A DNA stretch of 64,000 nt, from NCBI RefSeq assembly GCF_003966695.1, contig NZ_AP018828.1, forward strand, positions 1,015,026-1,079,025, read 5' to 3'. This DNA comes from Asticcacaulis excentricus. GTDB taxonomy: Bacteria > Pseudomonadota > Alphaproteobacteria > Caulobacterales > Caulobacteraceae. Positions 16,824-25,421 of the stretch are shown here, in pieces. The notes under the pieces are model-generated. The model was not told where the DNA came from. It saw only the letters and a program-made list of their open reading frames with translations, and did no database searches. The first letter of the stretch is position 1, and every line of letters begins with the position of its first letter. Position numbers and translations under genes: made by a program.

Positions 16824-18641
16824 CTATGCCTGCTTTGATCGCAGGGTGGTGCGCAGGATGCGCGGGACGCGGCCGTCAGGGGCGTATTTGAGCAGGTCCT
16901 GACGGAATTCATCGCGCTTTTCATGCACCGAAGCCAGCACCAGCCCCATCGGTACGCCCAGATCTACCAGCGTATTTTCCGCCAGTTGCAACGAGGCCTC
17001 GATGGTTTCCGGCACGGCGTCGGTCACGCCCAGTCCGTAGAGTTTTTCGGCGTGGTTGGCGTCACGCGCACGGGCGATCAGGCCGACATCCTGACGCACC
17101 TGACGCACGGCGGTGACCACAGTGTCGGTAAAGGCCGCATTTGACACCGTGACCACCACGGCGCGCACATTGTCGATGCCCATGCGGTGCAGCATGTCTG
17201 GGTGCGAGGCGTCACCGTACCAGGCTTCGACCCCGTCCTTACGCGCCCGTGACGCCACCCGCGCATTGGCGTCGATCACAGCAAATGAGATGTCGTGACG
17301 GCGCAGCATGTCGGCCACAAGCTCACCCACGCGGCCATAGCCGACCACCAGCACATCGACCTGTTCGGAGACGTGCGCCGGGGCGACGCTGGTCGCCACC
17401 TCCGCCGCTGCGGTCTTGCGGTTGAAGCGTGCCCCGATCCCGGCCAGCAGCGGCACCAGGAACATGCTGACAATGGCCGAGACGATCACCGCGTGACCAA
17501 AACCAACCGGCACCAGCTTGCGACCCACGGCCTCATCAATAATCACGAAGGCAAATTCCCCGGCAGGCGCCAGCACCAGCGCCGCCTCTACCGCCCCGCG
17601 CCAGCTCAAGCCAAAGCCGCGCGCCAGAGGGGCCACGACGGCCACCTTCAGCAGGATCAGGCCGAGCGTCAGGCCCAGTACCAGCACGGGCTCAGACATC
17701 ACCGCCGCAAAGTCGAGACGCGCCCCCACCGTCACGAAGAACAGGCCCAGCAGCAGGCCCTTGAATGGTTCCACCATCATTTCGATTTCGCGGCGATACT
17801 CGGTTTCGGCCAGCAGCACCCCGGCGATAAACGCCCCCAGCCCCATGCTTAGCCCCGACCACACAGCCAGTTGCCCGGAGACCAGCACGACGAGGAAACA
17901 GGCGGCCATAAACAGTTCCGCGCTCTTGGCCATGGCCGCCGAACGGAACAGCGGCCGCATCAGAAGACGTCCGCCGATGACCAGCAGCGCCATCGCCACC
18001 ACCGCCGGGATGAGGGTCAAAAGCCCGCTGATGCCGAACGAACTGCCGCCCGACGCCAGCACCACCACCGTGATCAGTATGGGGGCCACCGCGAGATCCT
18101 GCGCCAGCAGGACGGCAAACACGCTGCGCCCGGTCGGCGAATTGAGACGCTTGCGTTCGGCCAGAACCGGCATGACCATGGCCGTGGACGACAGGGCCAG
18201 CCCCATGCCAACGGCCACCGCCCCGCCGAGGCTGCGCCCGATCAGCAGGAACAGGCCGGTCAGGACGGCCGCACTGAGCACGATCTGAAGCACGCCCAGA
18301 CCAAAGACCATGCGACGCAGCGCCTTCAGACGCTCCCAGGTCAGCTCCAGCCCAATGGAGAACAGCAGGAAGACGACGCCCAGCTCCGCCAGTTGATGCA
18401 CGTCCTGCGTCTGCGAAATCGTGAAGACCGACAGAAAGGGCACCAGGTCTTCAAGCCGCCCCAGACCGAAAGGCCCCAGAAGCGCACCGACCAGCAGAAA
18501 ACCCAGAACCGGCGACACGCGAAAACGCAGGAAGAAGGGCACGAATACCGCCGCGGCTATCAGAAAGGCGATCCCCGACGATGACGTGCCGGCGTGCGCA
18601 ACCTGCTGCGCGCTGCCTTCAGGCAGAAGATTCGTCACCAA
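16824..18641 (-). CDS. CPA2-family monovalent cation:proton antiporter with RCK (TrkA-N) domain
   Basis: 605 residues. About 12-13 membrane helices form a Na/H exchanger domain (LAELGVVFLLFSIGLELTWERLK, GMGLALSSTAMVMPVLAERK, LVLAPAGEFAFVIIDEAV). A cytosolic Rossmann domain follows (VDVLVVGYGRVGELVADMLRRH, then DANARVASRARKDG, VYGDAS-like AWYGDASHPDML). This is the KefB/KefC/RosB layout for glutathione- or nucleotide-gated K efflux or pH homeostasis. The start is TTG 18641 with GAGG 10 nt upstream. GTG 18638 is adjacent. No KefF/G ancillary gene is nearby. Confidence 0.9.
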   Translation of the reverse strand: MVTNLLPEGSAQQVAHAGTSSSGIAFLIAAAVFVPFFLRFRVSPVLGFLLVGALLGPFGLGRLEDLVPFLSVFTISQTQDVHQLAELGVVFLLFSIGLELTWERLKALRRMVFGLGVLQIVLSAAVLTGLFLLIGRSLGGAVAVGMGLALSSTAMVMPVLAERKRLNSPTGRSVFAVLLAQDLAVAPILITVVVLASGGSSFGISGLLTLIPAVVAMALLVIGGRLLMRPLFRSAAMAKSAELFMAACFLVVLVSGQLAVWSGLSMGLGAFIAGVLLAETEYRREIEMMVEPFKGLLLGLFFVTVGARLDFAAVMSEPVLVLGLTLGLILLKVAVVAPLARGFGLSWRGAVEAALVLAPAGEFAFVIIDEAVGRKLVPVGFGHAVIVSAIVSMFLVPLLAGIGARFNRKTAAAEVATSVAPAHVSEQVDVLVVGYGRVGELVADMLRRHDISFAVIDANARVASRARKDGVEAWYGDASHPDMLHRMGIDNVRAVVVTVSNAAFTDTVVTAVRQVRQDVGLIARARDANHAEKLYGLGVTDAVPETIEASLQLAENTLVDLGVPMGLVLASVHEKRDEFRQDLLKYAPDGRVPRILRTTLRSKQA

Positions 18642-18825
18642 GGCGATTTTCCCTCATCTCAAAACAACCGATTTCCCTTGTCGGTCAAGGTGACCCATGC
18701 CACGCGATTATGAAAGAAAATTTATGAGACGCGGGGCAAAAAATGCGCCATCTTACCGTCTCGTTGCAAATGAACCCATCTGCCAACCAAAAACCGCAAC
18801 CGCCTCCCCTATTTCCGGAAACACC

Positions 18826-20955
18826 ATGCGTAAAACTATCCTGCTGACCACGGCCCTTTCGCTCAGCCTCTTCACGGCGGCGGCGCAGGCCGAAGATCGT
18901 ACCTGCCTCGACGATCACTGCTTCCTGCAAAGCCTCTCCTCCCTCGATGCACTGGGCCTGAAAGCGGACACTCTGACCGGCGGGAATACGGGTTCCGACT
19001 CGACCGTCGCCCAGACCTTTGGCACTTGGGGCTTTGATGTGAAGGGCATGGATACCTCGGTCAATCCGGGTGACAACTTCTTCCGCTACGCCAATGGCAA
19101 GGCCATCGACGCCATCGTCATTCCGTCCGACCGCACCTCTTACGGGGCCTTCGCGGCGCTGCGCAACCTGTCGGACAACCGTCTGAAGGCGATCATCGAC
19201 GAACTGTCGGCCAAGCCCGGCCTGACCGGCGACGACAAGAAGATTGCCGACCTCTATAACTCGATGATGGATGTAAGCACGCGCAACGCGCTCGACATCG
19301 CGCCGCTGGCCCCCAGCCTGACAAAAATCCGCGCCATCAAGACCAAGTCCGACATGGCCGCCTATATGGGCGGCGTCATGGGGCAATTCGGTTCGTCCGT
19401 CTTCGCGCCGGCTATCTTCGACGACCAGAAGAACCCGCAAATCAACATCCTCTATATGTTCCAGTCGGGCCTGACCCTGCCTGACCGCAACTACTATCTG
19501 GAAGACAGCTTCAAGGAAAAGAAGGCGCTTTACGAAGCCTATGTGACCGACGTGCTGCGCATGGTCGGCTATCCGGACGCGGCCAAGACGGCCAAGGACA
19601 TCGTGGCCTTTGAAACCGAGATCGCCAAGGTGTCGTGGACGCGCATCGAAAGCCGTGACGACGACAAGACCTATAACCCGATGACGGCCAAAGAGATCGC
19701 CGCCTTCGCGCCGGGCTTTGACTTCCCCACCTTCTTCAAGGCGGCCAAGCTCGACAAGGCGAAGAAGATCGTCGTCGCCCAGAACACCGCCTTCCCCAAG
19801 ATCGCCAAGGTCTATGCCGACACGCCGCTGGAGACGATCAAGGCATGGCAGACCTTCAAAACGGTCAATGAGGCCGCGCCCTACCTGTCCGAGCGTTTCT
19901 CGACCCGCGCCTGGGAGTTCAATTCGCGCGACCTGTCCGGTGCCAAGGCGCAGCGTCCGCTGTGGAAGCGCGCCATTTCGGTAACCGAAGGCGCTTTGGG
20001 TGAAGCGCTGGGCAAGGCCTATGTCGAACGCTACTTCCCCGCCGAGTCCAAGACCATGATGGAAAAGCTGGTGGCGGACCTCAAGACCGCCATGGGCAAG
20101 CGTATCGACGGCCTCGACTGGATGAGTGCCGAAACCAAGGCCAAGGCGCACGAAAAGCTCGGCAAGTTCGGCGTCAAGATCGGCTATCCGGACAAGTGGA
20201 AGGACTATTCCGGCTTGGAGATCAAGGCCGGCGACCTGTTCGGTAACATCACCCGTAACGGTGAGTTCGAATGGGCCGACAGCCTGAACAAGCTGGACAA
20301 GCCGGTCGATCCGCTGGAATGGGGCATGACGCCGCAAACGGTCAATGCCTACTATTCGCCGACTCGTAACGAGATCGTCTTCCCGGCCGCCATCCTGCAA
20401 CCGCCCTTCTTCGATCCGAAGGCCGATGCGGCGGTCAATTACGGCGCCATCGGCGGCGTGATCGGCCACGAAATCACGCACGGCTTCGACGATCAGGGCC
20501 GCAAATCAGACGGCGACGGCGTGCTGCGCGACTGGTGGACGGCCGAAGACGCGGCCAAGTTCGACGCCAAGGCCAAGGTCTTCGGCGCGCAGTACGACAC
20601 CTATGAGCCCGTTCCGGGCGCCAAGGTGCAGGGCGGCCTGACCATGGGCGAAAACATCGCTGACCTGGGTGGCGTGCTGATGGGCCTGACCGCCTATCGC
20701 CTGTCGCATCCGGACGGCGGCCCGGTGCTGGACGGCTTCACCGGCGATCAGCGCGTCTTCTTCGGCTTTGCCGGCGTCTGGGCCTCCAAGTACCGCGAAG
20801 ACGCCATCCGTCAGCAGGTGGTGTCCGACCCGCACTCGCCGGCGGAATTCCGCGTCATCGGCCCGATGCGTAATATTGACGACTGGTACAAGGCCTTCGG
20901 CGTCACCAGCGGCAAGTATTACCTGAAGCCGGAAGACCGCGTCCGCATCTGGTAA
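18826..20955 (+). CDS. M13-family (neprilysin/PepO-like) zinc metallopeptidase, exported
   Basis: 709 residues from ATG 18826. The signal peptide MRKTILLTTALSLSLFTAAAQA decides the start over an in-frame codon 43 residues earlier. The N-terminal M13 domain includes NPGDNFFRYANGKAIDAIVIP. The catalytic domain has NAYYSPTRNEIVFPAAILQP, the zinc motif HEITH (VIGHEITHGFDDQGRKSDGD) and the third ligand in GENIADLGGV. It probably cleaves oligopeptides in the periplasm. The C-terminus ends VRIW, like the conserved W of the family. It is a single gene followed by a terminator. Confidence 0.95.
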   Translation: MRKTILLTTALSLSLFTAAAQAEDRTCLDDHCFLQSLSSLDALGLKADTLTGGNTGSDSTVAQTFGTWGFDVKGMDTSVNPGDNFFRYANGKAIDAIVIPSDRTSYGAFAALRNLSDNRLKAIIDELSAKPGLTGDDKKIADLYNSMMDVSTRNALDIAPLAPSLTKIRAIKTKSDMAAYMGGVMGQFGSSVFAPAIFDDQKNPQINILYMFQSGLTLPDRNYYLEDSFKEKKALYEAYVTDVLRMVGYPDAAKTAKDIVAFETEIAKVSWTRIESRDDDKTYNPMTAKEIAAFAPGFDFPTFFKAAKLDKAKKIVVAQNTAFPKIAKVYADTPLETIKAWQTFKTVNEAAPYLSERFSTRAWEFNSRDLSGAKAQRPLWKRAISVTEGALGEALGKAYVERYFPAESKTMMEKLVADLKTAMGKRIDGLDWMSAETKAKAHEKLGKFGVKIGYPDKWKDYSGLEIKAGDLFGNITRNGEFEWADSLNKLDKPVDPLEWGMTPQTVNAYYSPTRNEIVFPAAILQPPFFDPKADAAVNYGAIGGVIGHEITHGFDDQGRKSDGDGVLRDWWTAEDAAKFDAKAKVFGAQYDTYEPVPGAKVQGGLTMGENIADLGGVLMGLTAYRLSHPDGGPVLDGFTGDQRVFFGFAGVWASKYREDAIRQQVVSDPHSPAEFRVIGPMRNIDDWYKAFGVTSGKYYLKPEDRVRIW

Positions 20956-20979
20956 GCCGCATCGCTCAGCCCGATCTGA

Positions 20980-21011
20980 AAGCCCTTCGGTTCACACCGG
21001 AGGGCTTTTTC
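20980..21011. terminator. Intrinsic terminator
   Basis: AAGCCCTTCGG, TTCACA loop, CCGGAGGGCTTTTT, 25 bp after the M13 peptidase stop and next to the convergent gene at 21022. Confidence 0.85.
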
Positions 21012-21021
21012 GTGTTGGGTA

Positions 21022-21258
21022 TCAATCCTTATTGGGGAAGCAAATGCCCGCGATGCGCAGCACGGCCCCGACGGCCAGCAGGAAGCCGCCGATCTCGGCC
21101 TGATGGGCGTAGCGGGTGAAGTGACCGGCCATCTCGTTGGCATAAGAAACGCCACCCTGCAACTGACCCAGCACAATATAGATCATCACCAGCGGCGCAA
21201 AGGCCAGCGCGCCACCCAGTACCATCATTGTGCGCGAAGACGATTTAAAACGAACCAT
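21022..21258 (-). CDS. Small two-helix membrane protein of unknown function
   Basis: 78 residues from ATG 21258 (MVRFKSSSRTMMVLGGALAF), preceded by GAAGGGTG. Two membrane segments are visible (MMVLGGALAFAPLVMIYIVLG and IGGFLLAVGAVLRIAGICF), joined by a short loop (QLQGGVSYANEMAGHFTRYAHQAE). No family is recognised. It is divergent from the TetR gene but about 190 bp from the nearest operator candidate, so it could belong to that regulon. Confidence 0.6.
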   Translation of the reverse strand: MVRFKSSSRTMMVLGGALAFAPLVMIYIVLGQLQGGVSYANEMAGHFTRYAHQAEIGGFLLAVGAVLRIAGICFPNKD

Positions 21259-21444
21259 GACGAACACCCTTCGTCTGAATATCCGCGCCCTGAACGACCC
21301 GCGCGTGGGGTAGAAATCTGATGAGGTATGGGCGGAACCGGGGGACACCGGCCCCGCCCTTTCCCCTCCGGAGCGGAACTCCGCCCCCGGAGTATTCCGA
21401 TCCGATCCATGAACAGCGCTTTCGCGTGGGGACATGATGTGCTA

Positions 21445-21514
21445 TGAACGCCGTTCACAATTGTGTTGTCGCATAGTTTTGAACATTGTTCAATATTAAA
21501 ATGAACGTCGTTCA
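21445..21514. promoter_or_regulatory. Three TGAAC-N3-GTTCA palindromes (putative TetR operators)
   Basis: Perfect 13-bp palindromes at 21445-21457, 21480-21492 and 21502-21514, with centres 35 and 22 bp apart. The last ends 29 bp before the regulator ATG at 21543. A triplicated identical half-site pair directly upstream of a TetR gene is strong evidence of an autoregulatory operator array. Confidence 0.8.
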
Positions 21515-21542
21515 AATTTTTTATCGTCAGGTTCCGAGTAGA

Positions 21543-22151
21543 ATGTCCAACGCCCCCACCGCTACGACCCGCCGCCGCGAAGCTCAGTTCGAAGCGTTGA
21601 TGCAATCCGCCGAAAAACGCATCTGCGAAAACGGCGTGGGCGCGCTCAAGGCGCGCGAACTGGCGGCAGACATCGGCGTGGCGCTGGGGGGACTTTATAA
21701 TATCGTCGCCGATATGGACGACCTGATGCTGCGACTGGCGCAACGTACCATGGTCAGGCTGGATGCGGCGCTGGAGGCCGGCGCGGCCTCAGCCGCGGCC
21801 GAGCGTCCCGTCGAGGTACTGGAAGGCATTGCCCTGGCCTATTACGACTTTGCGCGGCAGAATCTTCAGCTTTGGCGCGCCCTGTTTGAAATGCGGCTGA
21901 AAAATCCCGCCCTGCCCGAATGGAATATTCAGGCGCAACTGGGCCTGTTTCGACATATGAACGCGCCAATGACCGCGCTTATGCCTGCGGCGTCTGAGGC
22001 CGAACGCATACTGGTGGCGCGCACCCTGTTTTCTGCGGTGCACGGCATTGTGTTTGTCGGGTTGGAGGAGCGATTGATCGCCGTGCCGCAAGAGGCGCTG
22101 GCCCAGCAAATCCGCTGGCTGGTACGCGCCGCGTGCAAGGACCTGAAATAA
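21543..22151 (+). CDS. TetR-family regulator with WHG-like C-terminal domain
   Basis: 202 residues from ATG 21543 (MSNAPTATTRRREAQFEALM). The HTH is RICENGVGALKARELAADIGVALGGLYNIVADMDDLMLRLAQRTM. The C-terminal part (LEGIALAYYDFARQNLQLWRALFEMRL) resembles TetR_C/WHG domains. Three TGAAC-N3-GTTCA palindromes precede it and are its likely binding sites. An ATG at 21486 overlaps the middle palindrome and is rejected as start. Its targets could include the divergent small membrane gene. The ligand is unknown. A strong terminator follows. Confidence 0.88.
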   Translation: MSNAPTATTRRREAQFEALMQSAEKRICENGVGALKARELAADIGVALGGLYNIVADMDDLMLRLAQRTMVRLDAALEAGAASAAAERPVEVLEGIALAYYDFARQNLQLWRALFEMRLKNPALPEWNIQAQLGLFRHMNAPMTALMPAASEAERILVARTLFSAVHGIVFVGLEERLIAVPQEALAQQIRWLVRAACKDLK

Positions 22152-22210
22152 GAGAAATTGACATCGACGTCAAAACTGGCGTTTCGCCAGCTCTGGAAAC
22201 AACAAACGAA

Positions 22211-22252
22211 AAGAGGCCCGGCATGGGGGATAAGCAATGCCGGGCCTCTTTC
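22211..22252 (+). terminator. Intrinsic terminator after TetR gene
   Basis: A 13-bp stem AGAGGCCCGGCAT/ATGCCGGGCCTCT followed by TT. It lies about 60 bp beyond the stop. Confidence 0.85.
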
Positions 22253-22410
22253 CTTGTTAAGCAGGCGTTTCCTCCCCGAAACGCCGGGAACTGACTTCAT
22301 CTCTCTGGCGAAGTTCCGTTCTCTTGAGACGGAGAAAACAGTTTTTTTGGGGCCGTGTCAACGCTTTTATTACGTGGTGTCAAAAATAATTCCAACTAAC
22401 GCAGTTGTGT

Positions 22411-22440
22411 CAAAAACCCTAAGAAGGGTTAACGTTTTTT
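22411..22440. terminator. Short hairpin terminator after hisS
   Basis: AACCCT, AAGA loop, AGGGTT, with A/T runs on both sides. It lies about 40 bp beyond the hisS stop on the minus strand. Confidence 0.6.
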
Positions 22441-22477
22441 GACAGCGCTGACACAGATTGCCGTTGCGTAAATTTAT

Positions 22478-23977
22478 TTACGCATTCACTATGGATTTCA
22501 GATGCTTAATGGCCTCAGCGCGGGGCAATGTTACCTGACCCGGACGCGCCTCACGCCATTCTTTGTTATCCGTGATTTGTGTGGCCAAAAGCCGCCCTTG
22601 ATCCAGATCCTTGATCGTAACGGTATTATTTGCCAGCTCATCGCCACCCAGCATGACGACGGCCGGGGATAAACGGCGATCAGCGTACTTCATCTGAGCC
22701 TTCATGCCCGAACGACCGAGGTAAACTTCGACCGCCAGACCCGCCGCGCGGATGTCCGCCGCCAGTCGGAAATACTCACCCATGTCCGATTCGGAGAAGG
22801 CGATGATGACGATGGGCCCGCGCACGGGTTGGATCGCGCCCTCTTCGGCCAGAGCGAGCGCCGCCGCCAGACGCGACACGCCGAACGAGAAGCCGGTCGC
22901 CGGGACGCGCTCCCCGGTGAAGCGCGCCACAAGATCGTCATAGCGCCCGCCGCCCCCGACCGAGCCGAAGCGCACAAGATTGCCCTTCTCGTCGCGGGTT
23001 TCCATCAACAGTTCGGCCTCGAACACCGGCCCGGTATAGTATTCCAGCCCGCGCACGATGGACGGATCGAAAATGGCTTCGGCCTCTGAGACGCCCAGCC
23101 CGGCCAGCGCCATCGAAATACGCGACAGGTCCTCAAGACCCGCCTGCCCTTCCGGCGAATCCGCCAACACCGCCGCCAGTTTTTCCAGAACGGCCCCGCG
23201 CTCGGCCTGACCGCCCGCGCTGTCGCGGCCCGCGGCCACAAAGCCCAGCACCGCCGCAATGGCCTTGTCGCTGAGCCCCGCGCCCTTGGTGAAGTCGCCC
23301 GACTCGTCCTTGCGCCCGCCGCCCAGCAGCAACTCAACGCCTTCAAGGCCCAGACGGTCCAGCTTGTCGATGGCGCGCAGCACGCCCATCTGCTGCGCCG
23401 GAGAGTCGGCCCCCAGCGCGCTCAGCAGACCATTAAGTAGCTTGCGGTTATTGATCTTGAGCACGGTCGGCAGGTTATTGGCGCGGAACCCGGCCACGGC
23501 CAGGGCGATGATTTCCGCATCGGCTTCCGGACGGTCGGTACCCACCGTATCGGCGTCGCACTGCATGAATTCGCGCAAACGGCCCGGTCCCGGCTTTTCA
23601 TTGCGCCACACCGGCCCGAAGGCGTAACGACGGAAGGGCTTGGGCAGGCTGTCCCAGTTCTGCGCCGCAAAGCGGGCCAGCGGGGCGGTGTGGTCGTAGC
23701 GCAGCGCCATCCACTGATCATCGTCGTCCTGCAACGCGAAGACGCCGACATTGGGACGGTCGGCGTCGGGCAGGAACTTGCCCAACGCATCGGCATATTC
23801 AAAGGCCGAGGTTTGCAGCGCTTCGAAGCCAAAGGACTCATAGACTTCCGAGACCCTGGCGATCAGGCGGCGTTCCACCGCGATCTGCGCGGCACGCTTG
23901 TCGGCAAAGCCACGCGGCGCGCGCGCTTCAGGACGAAATTCGGTAAATTCAGCGGGATTGGGGGCGTTTTCGGTCAT
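22478..23977 (-). CDS. hisS: Histidyl-tRNA synthetase, alphaproteobacterial long form
   Basis: 499 residues, longer than the roughly 420-residue E. coli enzyme. Class II motif 2 is PVWRNEKPGPGRLREFMQCD, and the His-specific loop reads RGLEYYTGPVFEAEL with GSVGGGGRYDDLVARF. The C-terminal anticodon-binding domain starts near PIVIIAFSESDMGEYF. It charges tRNA-His in the cytosol. From established knowledge, alphaproteobacterial HisRS forms a divergent group linked to tRNA-His without the usual extra G-1. This protein has the altered motif 2 and an enlarged middle domain (about residues 225-300). It is transcribed alone between terminators. Confidence 0.95.
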   Translation of the reverse strand: MTENAPNPAEFTEFRPEARAPRGFADKRAAQIAVERRLIARVSEVYESFGFEALQTSAFEYADALGKFLPDADRPNVGVFALQDDDDQWMALRYDHTAPLARFAAQNWDSLPKPFRRYAFGPVWRNEKPGPGRLREFMQCDADTVGTDRPEADAEIIALAVAGFRANNLPTVLKINNRKLLNGLLSALGADSPAQQMGVLRAIDKLDRLGLEGVELLLGGGRKDESGDFTKGAGLSDKAIAAVLGFVAAGRDSAGGQAERGAVLEKLAAVLADSPEGQAGLEDLSRISMALAGLGVSEAEAIFDPSIVRGLEYYTGPVFEAELLMETRDEKGNLVRFGSVGGGGRYDDLVARFTGERVPATGFSFGVSRLAAALALAEEGAIQPVRGPIVIIAFSESDMGEYFRLAADIRAAGLAVEVYLGRSGMKAQMKYADRRLSPAVVMLGGDELANNTVTIKDLDQGRLLATQITDNKEWREARPGQVTLPRAEAIKHLKSIVNA

Positions 23978-24029
23978 GCTGCGCGATTAAAGCAAACAGG
24001 CGGCAGAGACAAGGGAGGAGTGCGTTACG

Positions 24030-24063
24030 AAAAAGCGCCCCGGAAGGTCCGGAGCGCTTTTTA
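24030..24063. terminator. Bidirectional terminator between DUF4167 gene and hisS
   Basis: AAAAAGCGC, CCCGGA/TCCGG stem, GCGCTTTTT. It lies 20 bp past the DUF4167 stop on the minus strand. Confidence 0.85.
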
Positions 24064-24083
24064 TCTTAGGGTTGGCGGGATGT

Positions 24084-25064
24084 TTAAGCCTCGGCCTCTT
24101 CCGACTTCTTGCGGCGGGTGCGGCGCTTGGGCGCTTCGCCCTCTTCCGCTACCGTTTCCGGGACTTCGGCGGCGGCCACCGGCACCGGGACGCGCAGAAA
24201 GGCCGGCAGGTGGCTGGTGTCGGCAGCGGCGTCGCTTTCGACCACACGACGACGGCCGCGACCGCGGGCTTCCGGCTGAGCCTCGGCCACTGGCGCTTCG
24301 GGCGCAGGGGCGATCGGGGCCGCTTGCGGGGTGACCACGTCAAAGCCCGCCACTTCGGCCGGCGCAGATCCGCCGTTGAGCGGTTCGGTCGAAGCGATCG
24401 GACCGGAGGTGACGGAAACCTCCTGCTCGCTCAGGCGCTGCTGACGGCGGCGCTCATAGCGTTCACGGCGGCTTTCGCGGCGCGGGCGGTCATCACCATT
24501 GTCGCCACGCTCGGCGTAGGCGCGGTCACGGTCGCCGCCATTGCGATCGCGGTCATTGCGGTCATTGCGCTCGCCGCGGTCTCTGTCGCGGTCACGGTCA
24601 CGGTCACGGTCACGATCGCGGTCGCGATTGCGGTCACGGTCCCTGTCGCGATCCCGGCGGTTGTCATAACGCGGCTGATCGCCTTCGCCGCCCTCGGACT
24701 CAGCGGTTTCGCCCTCGGTTTCGGTTGTCTCGACCTCGGTATCGAGGTCCTCATCGAAGTCGAAGCCCGTCGAGAACGGATCACGTTGCAGGAATTCCGA
24801 AACCGGACGCTGCGGCTGCATCTGACGGATCAGGCGGAAATAGTGTTCGGCGTGCTGGAGGTAGTTTTCGGCCAGCACCCGGTCGCCCGACGAATTGGCG
24901 TCGCGGGCCAGTTGCTGATACTTTTCGTAGATGGTCTGCGCGTTGCCGCGCACCTTCGCCCCGTCCGGCCCGTTCGATTCGTAGGCGCGATTGGGGTTGT
25001 TCTGATTACCAGAGGGCTTGCGATTACGGCTGCGTTGCCGTTTCATACCCCGAAAATCTTTCAT
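24084..25064 (-). CDS. DUF4167 domain protein with long disordered Arg/Asp-rich tail
   Basis: 326 residues. The N-terminal DUF4167 domain is KVRGNAQTIYEKYQQLARDANSSGDRVLAENYLQHAEHYFRLI, with a basic leader (MKDFRGMKRQRSRNRKPSG). The rest is low complexity. An acidic patch (DEDLDTEVETTETEG) is followed by an RD-dipeptide run (RDRDRDRNRDRDRDRDRDRD, continuing). It ends with Ala/Pro-rich sequence and a basic C-terminus (KRRTRRKKSEEAEA). The family is widespread in alphaproteobacteria, next to prmC/prfA, and is of unknown function. RNA or ribosome association is suggested only by composition. ATG at 25046 is an alternative start. Confidence 0.85.
   Translation of the reverse strand: MKDFRGMKRQRSRNRKPSGNQNNPNRAYESNGPDGAKVRGNAQTIYEKYQQLARDANSSGDRVLAENYLQHAEHYFRLIRQMQPQRPVSEFLQRDPFSTGFDFDEDLDTEVETTETEGETAESEGGEGDQPRYDNRRDRDRDRDRNRDRDRDRDRDRDRDRDRGERNDRNDRDRNGGDRDRAYAERGDNGDDRPRRESRRERYERRRQQRLSEQEVSVTSGPIASTEPLNGGSAPAEVAGFDVVTPQAAPIAPAPEAPVAEAQPEARGRGRRRVVESDAAADTSHLPAFLRVPVPVAAAEVPETVAEEGEAPKRRTRRKKSEEAEA
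24560..24655. repeat. Hexanucleotide-type coding repeat (Arg-Asp codons)
   Basis: Tandem CGGTCA/CGGTCG units encode the RD run of the DUF4167 protein on the minus strand. It is a simple-sequence repeat that could change length in frame. Confidence 0.85.
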
Positions 25065-25421
25065 GCGATGTAACCGTTTAGGGCAAGGCCCCGCTGGAAT
25101 GAGGCGCGGGGCGAATCTGTTTATGTGCCGCAGGCCCTGTTTGCCATATGCCGCAGGGCCTTAGATGAAGTGCCGGGTTTGCGTGTTGGTGTGTGCCGTT
25201 TTCAGGGGTTCACGCTGTGGCCTGCACCGGGCTTTGCCCCCCCTACGCAGGCGCTCAGGTTTCCGCCTATGGGCACAGCGTTTTCGACTGTGCATGATCT
25301 CGGAAGCGGCGAAAGCCGTCCGGTAATCCGTCCACAATGGCAGGAGACTGTGCAGTGTTAGCGCCAAAACCGCCCGTTTCCAAGAGAAATTTTCAGAAAC
25401 GGACGGTTTTCAACGGTCTGT
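25065..25421. other. Intergenic region between prmC and the DUF4167 gene
   Basis: 357 bp. It contains the prmC terminator and presumably the DUF4167 promoter. A 78-codon open frame on the plus strand (25125-25361) has no ribosome site or recognisable features and is not accepted. Confidence 0.5.
25366..25410. terminator. Intrinsic terminator after prmC
   Basis: AAAACCGCCCGTTTC and GAAACGGACGGTTTT pair over 15 bp with one mismatch. It lies 12 bp beyond the prmC stop. Confidence 0.8.

Larger units (their letters stand above)
22152..22477. other. Convergent intergenic region with terminators and GTGTCAA repeats
   Basis: 326 bp between convergent TetR and hisS genes. Besides two terminators it holds a GGCGTTTC/GAAACGCC inverted repeat near 22265-22285 and several GTGTCAA motifs (about 22355-22415). 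No gene is supported. Confidence 0.5.

Noticed and set aside
18685..20481. 598-codon minus-strand open frame opposite the M13 peptidase
   Set aside because: Shadow of a strong coding gene with signal peptide and HEITH motif on the plus strand.
24560..24655. CRISPR-like appearance of the repeated CGGTCA tract
   Set aside because: Units are about 6 bp with no spacers and encode an Arg-Asp run. It is a coding simple repeat.
25125..25361. 78-codon plus-strand open frame between DUF4167 and prmC genes
   Set aside because: No ribosome site, no recognisable domain, lies in a promoter/terminator region.
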